In this document: in pieces, positions 43,176-52,515 of the stretch | Numbering within the stretch: the stretch's first letter is position 1 | How the letters are laid out: the number at the start of each line of letters is the position of its first letter | From: an uncultured Bacteroidales bacterium | GTDB taxonomy: Bacteria > Bacteroidota > Bacteroidia > Bacteroidales > Bacteroidaceae | Direction of reading: 5' to 3' | NCBI GenBank assembly: GCA_902771725.1 | Contig: CACXXT010000002.1 | Span: 1 to 64,000, forward strand | DNA length: 64,000 nt | The notes under the pieces: generated by a model | The model's database searches: none | Told to the model about the DNA's origin: nothing | The model's input: the letters and a program-made list of their open reading frames with translations, nothing else | Translations under genes and position numbers: made by a program

Positions 43176-44741
43176 ATGAATTCCACAAAAGTACGCGTTC
43201 GTTTCGCGCCATCCCCCACCGGACCGCTGCATATTGGCGGTGTCCGCACAGCTTTGTACAACTACCTCTTCGCGCGCCAACACGGCGGCGACCTCATCTT
43301 CCGAATCGAGGACACAGACCGCACGCGTCTGGTGCCCGGAGCCGAGGAGTATATCATCGAATCTTTCCGCTGGCTGGGTATCCAGTTCGACGAAGGCGTC
43401 AGCTTCGGAGGCAACTACGGCCCCTACCGCCAGAGCGAGCGCAAGGACATATACATTAAATATGTCCGCCAGCTGCTCGACGCCGGCCGCGCCTATATCG
43501 CCTTCGATACGCCCGAGGAACTCAATGCACGCCGCGCAGAGTTCGACGACCGCGGCCAGAAGTTCCAGTACGACGCCTCCACCCGACTCACCATGCGCAA
43601 CTCACTCACACTGGGACAGGAGGAGACCGACCGCCTCATCGCCGAAGGCGCTCCCTACGTCGTCCGATTCCTCATCCAGCCGGGCGAGGATGTTCATGTG
43701 GATGACATCATCCGCGGCGACGTGGTCATCAACAGCAGCATCCTCGACGACAAGGTGCTCTGGAAGAGTGCCGACCAGCTGCCTACCTACCATCTGGCAA
43801 ATATCGTCGACGACCATCTCATGGAGGTCTCCCACGTGATCCGCGGCGAGGAGTGGCTGCCATCGGCTCCATTACATGTGCTGCTCTACCGCGCCTTCGG
43901 CTGGGAGGACACCATGCCACGCTTTGCCCACCTGCCGCTGCTGCTGAAGCCCGACGGCAAGGGCAAGCTCAGCAAGCGCGACGGCGACCGCCTCGGATTC
44001 CCCGTCTTCCCCCTGGAATGGCATAACCCGGAGACGGGCGAAGTCAGCAGCGGCTACCGCGAGAAAGGCTACCTGCCCCAGGCTGTGGTGAACTTCCTCG
44101 CACTGCTCGGATGGAACCCCGGCGACGACCAGGAAATCATGTCGCTCGACGAGATGGTCCAGAAATTCAACCTCGAGAAATGCTCCAAGAACGGAGCCCG
44201 CTTCGACTACATCAAGGGCTTCTGGTTCAACCGCGAATACCTCATGCAGCTGCCGGACGAAGCCTGGGCACCCGCCTTCGTCAAGGTGCTTGCAGAGCAG
44301 GGTATAGAATGCAGCGAGGAACGTGCCGCTGTGGTCGTGGGACTGATGAAGTCAAAGGTCATCGAGTACGATACCAAGGAAGGACCCCGCAAGCGCAACA
44401 TCTCCTTCGTCAGTGACCTATGGCCACTCTGCCGATTCTTCTTCGTGGCCCCGACAACATTCGACCGCGAGGACAAGTTCATCCGCAAGAACTGGAAACC
44501 CGAGACCGCAGCAGAGATGCAGCAACTGCGCGACGTGCTGGCTACCGTGGAGGACTTCACGGCCGAGGGACAGAAAGCCGTCGTGGATCCATGGGTGGAA
44601 CAGACGGGACTCAAGCCCTGGAACGCATGGCGAGTATGCCTCGTCGGCGAAGGACAGGGACCGGATATGTACGCCCTCTCCGCCTTCCTCGGCAAGGAAG
44701 AGGTGCTCCGGCGAATGGATTTCGCAATCGCTCATCTCTAA
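43176..44741 (+). CDS. gltX: Glutamyl-tRNA synthetase
   Basis: This class I synthetase charges tRNA-Glu. The protein has 521 residues from ATG 43176 ([20 protein letters not shown]). It has the HIGH-type motif [11 protein letters not shown], the family motif [29 protein letters not shown] and the KMSKS-type loop [11 protein letters not shown]. The C-terminal anticodon-binding domain is present to the end. The start was placed after the promoter box at 43145-43152 rather than at the upstream in-frame ATG 43128, which lies before the box. waaA follows after 42 bp of AAACTCTAAAC-type repeats. Confidence 0.96.
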   Translation: MNSTKVRVRFAPSPTGPLHIGGVRTALYNYLFARQHGGDLIFRIEDTDRTRLVPGAEEYIIESFRWLGIQFDEGVSFGGNYGPYRQSERKDIYIKYVRQLLDAGRAYIAFDTPEELNARRAEFDDRGQKFQYDASTRLTMRNSLTLGQEETDRLIAEGAPYVVRFLIQPGEDVHVDDIIRGDVVINSSILDDKVLWKSADQLPTYHLANIVDDHLMEVSHVIRGEEWLPSAPLHVLLYRAFGWEDTMPRFAHLPLLLKPDGKGKLSKRDGDRLGFPVFPLEWHNPETGEVSSGYREKGYLPQAVVNFLALLGWNPGDDQEIMSLDEMVQKFNLEKCSKNGARFDYIKGFWFNREYLMQLPDEAWAPAFVKVLAEQGIECSEERAAVVVGLMKSKVIEYDTKEGPRKRNISFVSDLWPLCRFFFVAPTTFDREDKFIRKNWKPETAAEMQQLRDVLATVEDFTAEGQKAVVDPWVEQTGLKPWNAWRVCLVGEGQGPDMYALSAFLGKEEVLRRMDFAIAHL

Positions 44742-44783
44742 ACTCTAAACCCTAAACTCTAAACTTAAATCCTCTCCCCTAAC

Positions 44784-46013
44784 TTGTACAGCTTCGCCAT
44801 CTTCCTCTATATGTGTGCCGTAGGCATAGCCGCCATTTTTAACAAGCGGGCGCGCAAGCTTGCCGTCGGCCACCGCCGCGCATTCTTTCAGCTGAAGCGC
44901 CAAGTGCTGCGGGACGCGCGCTACATCTGGTTTCACGCTGCCTCCCTGGGCGAATTCGAACAGGGCCGCCCACTGATGGAACGCCTGCGCAGGGAACACC
45001 CGGAATACAAGATCCTACTCACCTTCTTCTCGCCATCGGGATATGAGGTGCGGAAGAACTGGGAGGGAGCCGACGTCATCTGCTACCTGCCCCTCGACAC
45101 GCCGGGAGCCGTGCGGCTATTCTTCCACTTCGTCAAACCCGAGATGCTGTTCCTCATCAAGTATGAGTTCTGGCAGAACTACCTGAAGGGGTGCCAGAGA
45201 CTGGGAATCCCAGTGTACTCCGTCAGCAGCATCTTCCGTCCCGACCAGGTTTTCTTCCGCTGGTACGGCCGCGGCTACGCCAAGGTGCTCAACAAAGTCA
45301 CGCATTTCTTCGTCCAGAACCAGCAGTCGGCTGACCTCCTTGCCTCGTTGAACATCAAGGACAACGTCACCATCGTCGGCGACACACGCTTCGACCGAGT
45401 GCTGGACATCCAGAGCGCCGCCCGTCCCCTGCCCCTCGTGGAGAAGTTCGCTACCGGCCACACCGTCTTCGTCGCCGGTTCCAGCTGGCCTCCTGACGAG
45501 GCACTCTTCATCCCCTGGTTCGAGCAGCGTCCTGCTGGCGACAGGCTCATCATCGCCCCACATCTCATCGGCGAAGACCATCTGCGTGACATCGAAAGCC
45601 GTCTCCAGGGCCGCCGCGTACTCCGCTACTCCGCAGCCAACGAGGACAACGTTGCCGAGGCAGAGGTACTCATCATCGACTGCTTCGGGCTCCTCTCCAG
45701 CATCTATCGCTACGGCCAACTGGCCATGGTTGGCGGAGGCTTTGGCGTGGGCATTCACAACGTGCCCGAGGCCGCGGTCTATGGAATACCCGTACTCATC
45801 GGCCCCAACAACCAGAACTTCCGCGAGGCACGCCACCTGCTCGACACCGGTGCCTGCTTCGAGGTTCACGATGCCACCGACTTCGCACAGACTGCCGACC
45901 GCCTGCTCAGCGACTCCGAAGCCTACGCCCACGCCGCACAGGCAGCACGCAGCTACATCGCCGACAACGCCGGTGCCACAGATATCATTTACAAAGCAGT
46001 ATTTTCCGCATGA
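44784..46013 (+). CDS. waaA: 3-deoxy-D-manno-octulosonic acid (Kdo) transferase
   Basis: WaaA/KdtA transfers Kdo to lipid A precursor at the inner membrane. The 409-residue protein begins at TTG 44784 with a short hydrophobic segment (YSFAIFLYMCAVGIAAIF), as in other WaaA proteins; no closer ATG gives the full domain. Markers: WFHAASLGEFEQGRPLMERL, LTFFSPSGYEV, FVAGSSWPPDE, and the CMP-Kdo site GGGFGVGIHNVPEAAVYGIP. The stop overlaps the start of the flippase gene by 4 bp (ATGA), indicating translational coupling. The upstream spacer contains AAACTCTAAAC repeats. Confidence 0.92.
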   Translation: MYSFAIFLYMCAVGIAAIFNKRARKLAVGHRRAFFQLKRQVLRDARYIWFHAASLGEFEQGRPLMERLRREHPEYKILLTFFSPSGYEVRKNWEGADVICYLPLDTPGAVRLFFHFVKPEMLFLIKYEFWQNYLKGCQRLGIPVYSVSSIFRPDQVFFRWYGRGYAKVLNKVTHFFVQNQQSADLLASLNIKDNVTIVGDTRFDRVLDIQSAARPLPLVEKFATGHTVFVAGSSWPPDEALFIPWFEQRPAGDRLIIAPHLIGEDHLRDIESRLQGRRVLRYSAANEDNVAEAEVLIIDCFGLLSSIYRYGQLAMVGGGFGVGIHNVPEAAVYGIPVLIGPNNQNFREARHLLDTGACFEVHDATDFAQTADRLLSDSEAYAHAAQAARSYIADNAGATDIIYKAVFSA

Positions 46014-47593
46014 AGCAAGAGGACACATCGCGCCAGCCTCTCCCCTCCTTGAAGGGAGGGGAAGGAGGCGGGTCTCTCAAGCAACGCACCGCCCAGGGCC
46101 TCATCTGGGGAGGCTTCAGCAATATCATGATGCAGTTGCTGCAGACGCTCTTTGGCGTCTGGCTGCTGAATATCCTCACGCCCGACGACTACGGCAAGGT
46201 GGCAGCACTGGTCATCTTCTCCAACCTCGCCAGCGTGCTGCAGGAAAGTGGCTTCACAGCAGCACTGGCCAATAAGCGCGAACCCACCCACGAGGAGTAC
46301 AACGCAGTCTTCTGGTTCAACGTTATTGTGGGCCTCCTCCTCTACGTTATTCTCTTCTTCGCCGCGCCGCTCATCGCTGATTTCTACCACGAACCCGTGC
46401 TGGTTCCCCTCGGCCGTCTGGCGTTCCTCGGCTTTGTCATCTCCAGTCTGGGCACCGCCCAGCGTGCCTACCTCTTTGGTCATCTGAAAGTCAAGGAGAC
46501 GGGAATCATGCAAATGGGTTCCATCCTGATTTCGAATATCGCTGCCGTATGCCTTGCCTACGCAGGGATGGCTTATTGGGGTCTGGCTATCCAGAGCCTC
46601 GTCTACGTCGCCTGCGTCACCTCCTTCGCCTGGTACTTCTCGCCCTGGAGGCCGACTTGGCCCCGCTCTAACTCCCCCAGTGAGGGGACATCCGGTTGTC
46701 AATCCGCAACGATAGTCCCCCCAACGGGGGGATTTATAGGGGCTCTGCTTCCCGCCTGGCAGATGTTCGGTTTCTCCTCCAAACTCCTCGTCAACAGCCT
46801 CGCCTTCCAGTTCAACAACAACGCCTTCGGCGTCCTCCTCAATCGCTTCTTCCCCGGCGGCTACATTGCCGGTATTTACGACAACGCCCGTAAATGGGAC
46901 GACCGTGCCATCGCTACCATCAATGGCATGATTCAAGGCGTGGCGCAGCCGGTGCTGAGGGAAAGTGCTCGCGATGCCGCTGGCTGCGGCATCACGAGCG
47001 CGTTTAGAAAGATGCTTCGCTTCACCTGCTTCGTCAGTTTCCCCTGCCTCTTCGGCCTCGCCCTCGTCGCAGAGGACTTCATCGTGCTGCTGGCGGGCGA
47101 GAAATGGCACGAGAGTGCCCTGCTGCTGTCGCTGCTGTGCATCTACGGAGCCTTCACGCCCATCGTCACACTCTACTCCAACCTCGTCATCTCCCGCGGC
47201 CGTTCCACCATCAATATGGTCATCGGCCTCGTGAACTGCGGCCTTGTTTGGGGCGGCATCATCGCGCTCCACGCCCTCGGCTACGAGCTGCGCGCCATGG
47301 TCATCTACTACGTGGCGCTGAACATCGCCTGGCTCCTCGTCTGGCAGGCGTGTGCCCGCCGACTCATCAGCCTCAGCTGGTGGCACGCCCTGAAGGACGT
47401 CTTCCCCTTCCTTCTGTTCGCCGCTGGCGTGATGACCGCCGCCTGGTGGCTCACTTCCTCCATGCCCCTCAGCTGGTTCCGCATGATTCTCCGTATCCTC
47501 CTCGCCGTGGCCCTCTACGTCGGCAGTCTCTGGCTCGCCCGTGCCCAGATTCTGATGGAGAGCATCGACTATATCTTCAAGCGAAAGAAATAA
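46010..47593 (+). CDS. Oligosaccharide flippase / polysaccharide biosynthesis protein (Wzx-like)
   Basis: The 527-residue polytopic membrane protein has about 12-14 helices and the family opening SLKQRTAQGLIWGGFSNIMM at residues 23-42. It is probably a lipid-linked oligosaccharide flippase of the MOP/PST family, fitting its neighbours waaA and a glycosyltransferase. Residues about 9-22 (QPLPSLKGGEGGGS) and 217-245 (PSEGTSGCQSATIVPPTGGF) are added by two palindromic elements. The second sits in a loop between TM segments, just before LLPAWQMFGFSSKLL. The start overlaps the waaA stop. Confidence 0.88.
   Translation: MKQEDTSRQPLPSLKGGEGGGSLKQRTAQGLIWGGFSNIMMQLLQTLFGVWLLNILTPDDYGKVAALVIFSNLASVLQESGFTAALANKREPTHEEYNAVFWFNVIVGLLLYVILFFAAPLIADFYHEPVLVPLGRLAFLGFVISSLGTAQRAYLFGHLKVKETGIMQMGSILISNIAAVCLAYAGMAYWGLAIQSLVYVACVTSFAWYFSPWRPTWPRSNSPSEGTSGCQSATIVPPTGGFIGALLPAWQMFGFSSKLLVNSLAFQFNNNAFGVLLNRFFPGGYIAGIYDNARKWDDRAIATINGMIQGVAQPVLRESARDAAGCGITSAFRKMLRFTCFVSFPCLFGLALVAEDFIVLLAGEKWHESALLLSLLCIYGAFTPIVTLYSNLVISRGRSTINMVIGLVNCGLVWGGIIALHALGYELRAMVIYYVALNIAWLLVWQACARRLISLSWWHALKDVFPFLLFAAGVMTAAWWLTSSMPLSWFRMILRILLAVALYVGSLWLARAQILMESIDYIFKRKK
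46033..46076 (+). repeat. Palindromic coding element E at the flippase start
   Basis: The core CCCCTCCTTGAAGGGAGGGG lies in the first 70 bp of the gene and codes for PLPSLKGGEGGG. It has the C-run/short loop/G-run design of the other elements but a different core sequence. Confidence 0.65.
46659..46745 (+). repeat. Palindromic coding element F inside the flippase gene
   Basis: Two inverted half units: CCCCGCTCTAACTCCCCCAG on the left and GTCCCCCCAACGGGGGGATT with TATAGGGGC on the right. The right unit aligns with the cysS and fucosyltransferase elements and again encodes a VPPTGG peptide. Confidence 0.8.
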
Positions 47594-47634
47594 TAGGTTA
47601 TGTGTCACCAACCAATTAATAGAAGACCTACTCA

Positions 47635-50493
47635 ATGAGAAAGATAATCACTTGCCTACTGATGGCCTTTGGATTAGCGTCTGCTTCATGCATCGCCCAA
47701 GAGCAGAATGACTCGCTGCTGATGGCACACCTGGATGCCATTGACCGTCAGGAGATACCCGCCGATACCTCCGTGCGCATAGGCGTCCTGAAAAACGGCC
47801 TCACCTATTACGTGCGGCGCTGCACGGAACCCAAGGGGAAGGTCGACTTCAACCTGTTCGTCAAGGCTGGTTCCGTGCTCGAAAAAGATAACGAGCGGGG
47901 CGTAGCTCACTTCGTGGAGCACGTGCTGTTTCGCGGCACCAAGCACTTCCCGGGACAGGAAGTTATGAACTTCATGCGCCGCAACGGCATCCCCTTCGGC
48001 CACGACAGCAATGCCTTCACGGGTTGCAATTCGGTGCGTTACTTGCTCAATGGCATCCCCTGTGGCGACGTGGCACAGTTGGACTCTTGCCTACTTCTGA
48101 TGTACGACTGGGCGTGCGCGGCCACGATGGCTGACAGCGCCATCGAGAGCGAGCGCAGCATCATCGTCGAGGAATGGCGACTGAAGAATACCGTGTCCTT
48201 CGGGCAGCAATTGATCCAAGATCTCCTGAACAATTCCATATACACCCAACGCCTGTCCATCGGCGACATGGAGGTCATCCGGAACTGTCCGCCAAAGTTG
48301 GTACGTAACTTCTACAAGCGATGGTATCAGCCACAGAATCAGGCCATAGTAGTGACAGGCGATTTCGACCCCGATGCGATGGTCGAGAAGATTCAGAAGC
48401 TGTTCGGCACGTTGAAGCGTGGCAAGAACATCGTGCCAGCGCAGCCCGCGATACCAGATGCCGACCAACCGCGCATCCGTTTCTATCAAGACCAGCGGCT
48501 ATCGAGCCACAGTAGCTCCATCATCGTCCGAGTGCCGGATGTGACGACCGACCACACGATTGCCGCCCTGCGCAAGGACATGGTCAGAGACAAGCTGAAA
48601 GACCTGATGAAGGACAAGCTCGAAGCTCTCAAAGGCAAGGAAATCATCAACTGTTCGGCCTCGTTCCTTCCGTTGGGCGACATCAAAGACAGCAAAAACA
48701 TCGTCCTCGAGATGAGCTCGAACGCCGACAACTGGAAACAGACTCTCGAAACGCTCCTCAAAGCCATTGAGCACACCCGCCGCTTCGGTTTCAAGGACTA
48801 CGAACGGAAGCCCGGCAACTGGTATGTAGGTGCTTACAACGCCGACTCCACAGCCATCCTGCTGCCCGACACCGCAGGAAGCGATTTCGGCAGTCACAGA
48901 AGCACGGAATGGACCGACAAATGCTACAACAACTTCTTCTTCGGCACCGTCATCAATGACTTCAAAAGCGAAAACACCTGTAAGAGCCACATCAAAAACA
49001 CCATTACTCAGGAGCAGCTCCTTGAGGCGTTCCGCGAGATGACCACGGGGCGCAATATGCTCGTGGCTGAGATGTTTCCTGCAAGCGCCACCCAGCCTTC
49101 GGAGGACGAAGTCAACGAGATCATTAGTCGCGTCACGTCCATGACCGACGAGGAGTTGGCCGCGATGGACGTCAAGAAAGGACAGAAACTGGAGCGACTC
49201 CATGTGGATTCCCTTGACTTCGAACTCACACCAGCCACTATCACCAAGACCACTATGCGCAACGACAGCATCACCGAGTTGCGCCTGTCCAATGGCGTGA
49301 AGGTGCTGTTGTGGAAATCCCTTCCAAAAGACAGCATTCCCTACAGCATTGACTTGAAGTTTGGGCGGCCATTGGGCTACGCTTCGCTGCCCGACGAAGA
49401 CTTTCACTATCAGAGCTTGCTCTTCAACGGACGAAGGAAGTTTCAAATCGACCGAGGAGGCAATGACGTGGAGTTCGATCCTTACTACGACAGGATAGAC
49501 ATTGGCACCTATTCTTCTAAAGACAGCACGTTATTCTATAAAGATGTGGAGCGTTATCTTAAGATGATGTACGCTTCGCTGACCACGACAGAGGTAGATT
49601 CGGTGGCAGCGGCAGAGCAAATCTCTCAGATGCAGGCCACTGCGATGACGCTAAACGAACCGTTTATGCGCTCGCAGATTAAGATACAAAGCCTACCTCT
49701 CATGCCTTCCAAGCGCAATGCAATTCTCTCCGTTGACGATGCCAAGGCGTTGACGGTCGACGGCTTCCGCAATGTGGTGAAGGACTACTTCTCGAACTTC
49801 AACGGCTCGACGCTCATCGTTAAGGGGCTGTTCTCCACCGACAGCGTCATACCATTGGTATGCAAGTACATAGGCTCGCTGCCATCGAAGCCACAGCCCG
49901 TGAAACGCACGATATGGCCATCCGACCATTACCGCACAACTGACACCATTGCTGTTGAGAAGATCACAAACGCCACGCCCTATTGTTTAGCATACATGTA
50001 CTACACTTGGGAGAAAGGCTACCCGTTCTCGCAAGAAACTCACGCCCACAACCAAGTGCTGCAAAGCGTACTTACTGCCTTGCTGCTCAATAAGCTACGC
50101 ATACAGCACAGCGATGTCTATTCAGTGAATTGCAAAATTGACGACAAACAGCTGCCGTTGGACCACATGGCCTGCGTCATCACCTTCTCTTGTAATCCTA
50201 CTCAGCGCGAACGCATAGCTAAGGACGCCGACCAACTCATCCGCGAGATGGCCGAGGACAACTTGATTACCCAAGACCTTATCGATAGTTACGTCAAGGA
50301 GCGTGAGAAGCATGTGAACGACACCAACTACGGCAGTCGCTACTATGACTTGACACGCGAGTTGGGCGACATTGTCATCGATGCCAACGACATCACCTAC
50401 ATCAAGCAAGTCACCCCCGCATCGCTCAAGGCTCATTTGCGCCAGCTGCAGAAGAAAGGGAATAAGCACATCGGATATCTGACCACAGAATAA
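47635..50493 (+). CDS. M16-family zinc metallopeptidase (PqqL/insulinase type)
   Basis: The 952-residue protein is two tandem M16 halves with a signal peptide (MRKIITCLLMAFGLASASCI). The inverted zinc motif HFVEH (in GVAHFVEHVLFRGTKHF, about 91-95) and the downstream ESERSIIVEEWR Glu ligand are intact in the first half. The second half is the catalytically silent partner, as usual. M16 enzymes degrade peptides in a closed chamber, here in the periplasm or on the surface. It lies 41 bp after the flippase gene, and the fucosyltransferase begins 4 bp after its stop. Codon use is less GC-biased than its neighbours. Confidence 0.9.
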   Translation: MRKIITCLLMAFGLASASCIAQEQNDSLLMAHLDAIDRQEIPADTSVRIGVLKNGLTYYVRRCTEPKGKVDFNLFVKAGSVLEKDNERGVAHFVEHVLFRGTKHFPGQEVMNFMRRNGIPFGHDSNAFTGCNSVRYLLNGIPCGDVAQLDSCLLLMYDWACAATMADSAIESERSIIVEEWRLKNTVSFGQQLIQDLLNNSIYTQRLSIGDMEVIRNCPPKLVRNFYKRWYQPQNQAIVVTGDFDPDAMVEKIQKLFGTLKRGKNIVPAQPAIPDADQPRIRFYQDQRLSSHSSSIIVRVPDVTTDHTIAALRKDMVRDKLKDLMKDKLEALKGKEIINCSASFLPLGDIKDSKNIVLEMSSNADNWKQTLETLLKAIEHTRRFGFKDYERKPGNWYVGAYNADSTAILLPDTAGSDFGSHRSTEWTDKCYNNFFFGTVINDFKSENTCKSHIKNTITQEQLLEAFREMTTGRNMLVAEMFPASATQPSEDEVNEIISRVTSMTDEELAAMDVKKGQKLERLHVDSLDFELTPATITKTTMRNDSITELRLSNGVKVLLWKSLPKDSIPYSIDLKFGRPLGYASLPDEDFHYQSLLFNGRRKFQIDRGGNDVEFDPYYDRIDIGTYSSKDSTLFYKDVERYLKMMYASLTTTEVDSVAAAEQISQMQATAMTLNEPFMRSQIKIQSLPLMPSKRNAILSVDDAKALTVDGFRNVVKDYFSNFNGSTLIVKGLFSTDSVIPLVCKYIGSLPSKPQPVKRTIWPSDHYRTTDTIAVEKITNATPYCLAYMYYTWEKGYPFSQETHAHNQVLQSVLTALLLNKLRIQHSDVYSVNCKIDDKQLPLDHMACVITFSCNPTQRERIAKDADQLIREMAEDNLITQDLIDSYVKEREKHVNDTNYGSRYYDLTRELGDIVIDANDITYIKQVTPASLKAHLRQLQKKGNKHIGYLTTE

Positions 50494-50496
50494 TCA

Positions 50497-51402
50497 ATGA
50501 AAACGAATACAATCATACTCGAAGGCGGACTCGGCAATCGTATGCGCGTGGCCGCTGCCGCCTACACGATGGCCCAGCGCCTCGCCGCACACGGCAACCC
50601 TATCCCCTTCCGCGTCCTCTGGACCAAGCAATGGGGTATGAAGTGCTGGTTTGAGGACTTGTTTGAAGACCTTTCAGAGAGAGAGGGGAAAGAATCTTCA
50701 AGCGGAAACGCAGTTCTCCCCCCGACGGGGGGAGCGGGGAGAGGGGCCTTTCTTCGTGACGCCACCGGTTTCGAACGTTTCCTCTTTTCCCGCCCTACGC
50801 TTAAGAACCTTTATCTCCCCCGCCTCCTTCAGTGCCTCTGCTACCGCCACATCATCCTGTCACCGCAAATCTACTACCTGCAGCGCGACGGATTCGATTT
50901 CGAAACGTGGTTCCAGCAGGGCGGCACGCTGATGACCGCCTACCGCGACTTCTGCGAGTGGGACGACAGCCTCATCCCCCTACTCTTCCGTCCCCTGCCA
51001 GCAATCGAGCAGGAGGTCAGCACACGTGCTGCTGCCTTCACGCCCCATACCATCGGACTACATATCCGTCGCACAGACAACCAGGCCTCCATCGACGCCA
51101 GTCCCGATGAACTCTTCTTCGACACCGTTGACCGTGAGCTCGCCCAGCACCCTGACCTCCACATTTACTTAGCCACGGACGACGAACCTACCAAGGCTCT
51201 CTTCCGCCAGCGCTACGGCACCGACCGCATCCAAACCGCTCCCACCCAGGCCACACGCGACAGCGCCAGCGGTATCCGTGAAGCTCTCATTGAGATGCTC
51301 CTCCTCGCCCGTACCAATCACGTCTACGGCAGCGCCGGCAGCACTTTCTCCGAGATGGCCGTCAAGTTCACCGGAACACCCCTCACCATCCTGAAGAAAT
51401 AG
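50497..51402 (+). CDS. GT11-like fucosyltransferase
   Basis: The 301-residue protein has the start IILEGGLGNRMRVAAAAYTM and the GDP-fucose motif TIGLHIRRTDNQASI (HxRRxD type, about 187-200). It also has a C-terminal YGSAGSTFSEMAVKF region typical of alpha-1,2-fucosyltransferases and related O-fucosyltransferase folds. It should act in the cytoplasm on lipid-linked or LPS glycans, in line with the flippase and waaA upstream. Residues about 66-85 (ESSSGNAVLPPTGGAGRGAF) come from the palindromic element G; the protein is otherwise normal in length. The stop is followed by a six-copy 22-bp array and a terminator. Confidence 0.8.
   Translation: MKTNTIILEGGLGNRMRVAAAAYTMAQRLAAHGNPIPFRVLWTKQWGMKCWFEDLFEDLSEREGKESSSGNAVLPPTGGAGRGAFLRDATGFERFLFSRPTLKNLYLPRLLQCLCYRHIILSPQIYYLQRDGFDFETWFQQGGTLMTAYRDFCEWDDSLIPLLFRPLPAIEQEVSTRAAAFTPHTIGLHIRRTDNQASIDASPDELFFDTVDRELAQHPDLHIYLATDDEPTKALFRQRYGTDRIQTAPTQATRDSASGIREALIEMLLLARTNHVYGSAGSTFSEMAVKFTGTPLTILKK
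50692..50750 (+). repeat. Palindromic coding element G inside the fucosyltransferase gene
   Basis: The core CTCCCCCCGACGGGGGGAG is flanked by GAATCTTCAAGCGGAAACGC and GAGAGGGGCCTTTC, matching the cysS element almost base for base and read in the same frame. Confidence 0.85.
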
Positions 51403-51415
51403 GTTTTCCAACTTG

Positions 51416-51547
51416 TTGGATAGGCCTGTACAACCTGTTGGATAAGCCTATACAGCCTGCTGGATAAGCCTATACAAGCCGCTGGATAAGCCTATACAAG
51501 CCGCTGGATAAGCCCATACAAGCCGCTGGATAAGCCCATGAACCTTG
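51416..51547. repeat. Six-copy 22-bp tandem array after the fucosyltransferase
   Basis: Units such as CTGGATAAGCCTATACAAGC(CG) repeat six times with 0-5 changes between neighbours. There are no unique spacers. They fill most of the gap before the bidirectional terminator. Confidence 0.9.
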
Positions 51548-51591
51548 ATGTATCTAGCTACACGACCTGATTCATTCACCGCCACAAACAA

Positions 51592-51623
51592 GGGCAGGGA
51601 CGCTATCTGTTGCGTCCCTGCCC
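51592..51623. terminator. Bidirectional terminator between the fucosyltransferase and nagB
   Basis: A perfect 12-bp stem GGGCAGGGACGC / GCGTCCCTGCCC with an 8-nt loop, followed on the plus strand by GTTTGCTTCT. It lies in the convergent gap and can serve both genes. Confidence 0.75.
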
Positions 51624-51650
51624 GTTTGCTTCTAGTAACAAAGCCTCTGA

Positions 51651-52442
51651 TTAGAGGTTGTCCTTCTCGATATCCTTGAAGTACTTGTAGGTGCCGTGCT
51701 TGATTTCCTCGGTGGCAGCCTCGTCGCAGACGATGATGCCGTGGGGATGGAGCTGGAGGGCGCTGATGGTCCACCACTGTGTGACGGGGCCTTCGATGGC
51801 TGCCTGAAGAGCGCGAGCCTTGTTGTGGCCGTTGCAGAGGATGAGCACCTCGCGGGCTGCCATGACGGTGCCTACGCCTACGGTGAGTGCCGTTGCGGGC
51901 ACGTCTTCGGGCTTGCCGCCGAAGAAGCGGCTATTGGCCACGCGGGTGTCGGTGGTGAGGGTCTTCTGGCGGGTACGGCTGTTGAGGCTGCTGCCGGGCT
52001 CGTTGAAGGCGATGTGACCGTCGGGACCGATACCGCCCATAAACAGGTCGATGCCACCGGCTTCCTCAATCATCTGCTCGTAGTGGGCGCACTCGGCTGC
52101 GAGGTCCTTGGCGTTGCCATTAAGAATGTGGATGTTCTCCTTGGGAATGTCGATGTGGTCGAAGAAATTGGTGGCCATGAAGCTGTGGTAGCTCTCGGGA
52201 TGGCTCTCGGGCAGCCCAACATACTCGTCCATATTGAAGGTGAGGACGTGCTTGAAGCTGACACGGCCTTCCTGGTTGGCCTTCACCAGTGCCTGGTAGG
52301 TGCCGATGGGGCTGCTGCCGGTGGGCAGACCCAGGACGAAGGGTTTCTCTGCCGTGGGCTGGGCGGCATTGATTTTGGCGATGATGTACTCAGCTGCCCA
52401 ACGGGACATCTGATCGTAGGAGGGTTCAATGATTACTCGCAT
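51651..52442 (-). CDS. nagB: Glucosamine-6-phosphate deaminase
   Basis: NagB converts GlcN-6-P to fructose-6-P and ammonia, the entry of amino sugars into glycolysis. The 263 residues are the standard length. Motifs: [47 protein letters not shown] (the active-site lid region) and [29 protein letters not shown] box lies at 52516-52523. It is next to a probable mucin-peptidase operon, consistent with amino-sugar use from host glycans, but it has its own promoter. Confidence 0.95.
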   Translation of the reverse strand: MRVIIEPSYDQMSRWAAEYIIAKINAAQPTAEKPFVLGLPTGSSPIGTYQALVKANQEGRVSFKHVLTFNMDEYVGLPESHPESYHSFMATNFFDHIDIPKENIHILNGNAKDLAAECAHYEQMIEEAGGIDLFMGGIGPDGHIAFNEPGSSLNSRTRQKTLTTDTRVANSRFFGGKPEDVPATALTVGVGTVMAAREVLILCNGHNKARALQAAIEGPVTQWWTISALQLHPHGIIVCDEAATEEIKHGTYKYFKDIEKDNL

Positions 52443-52515
52443 AGTTCTTCTTCTTTTTATTGTTAATGCTGTTTATTGGTTTCGCTCTGCGCGGCTCTTC
52501 TTTCGAATTGCGCTG

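Noticed and set aside
51416..51547. Possible CRISPR array
   Set aside because: Units are contiguous 22-mers without unique spacers, and there are no cas genes in the window. The same holds for 26415-26562.
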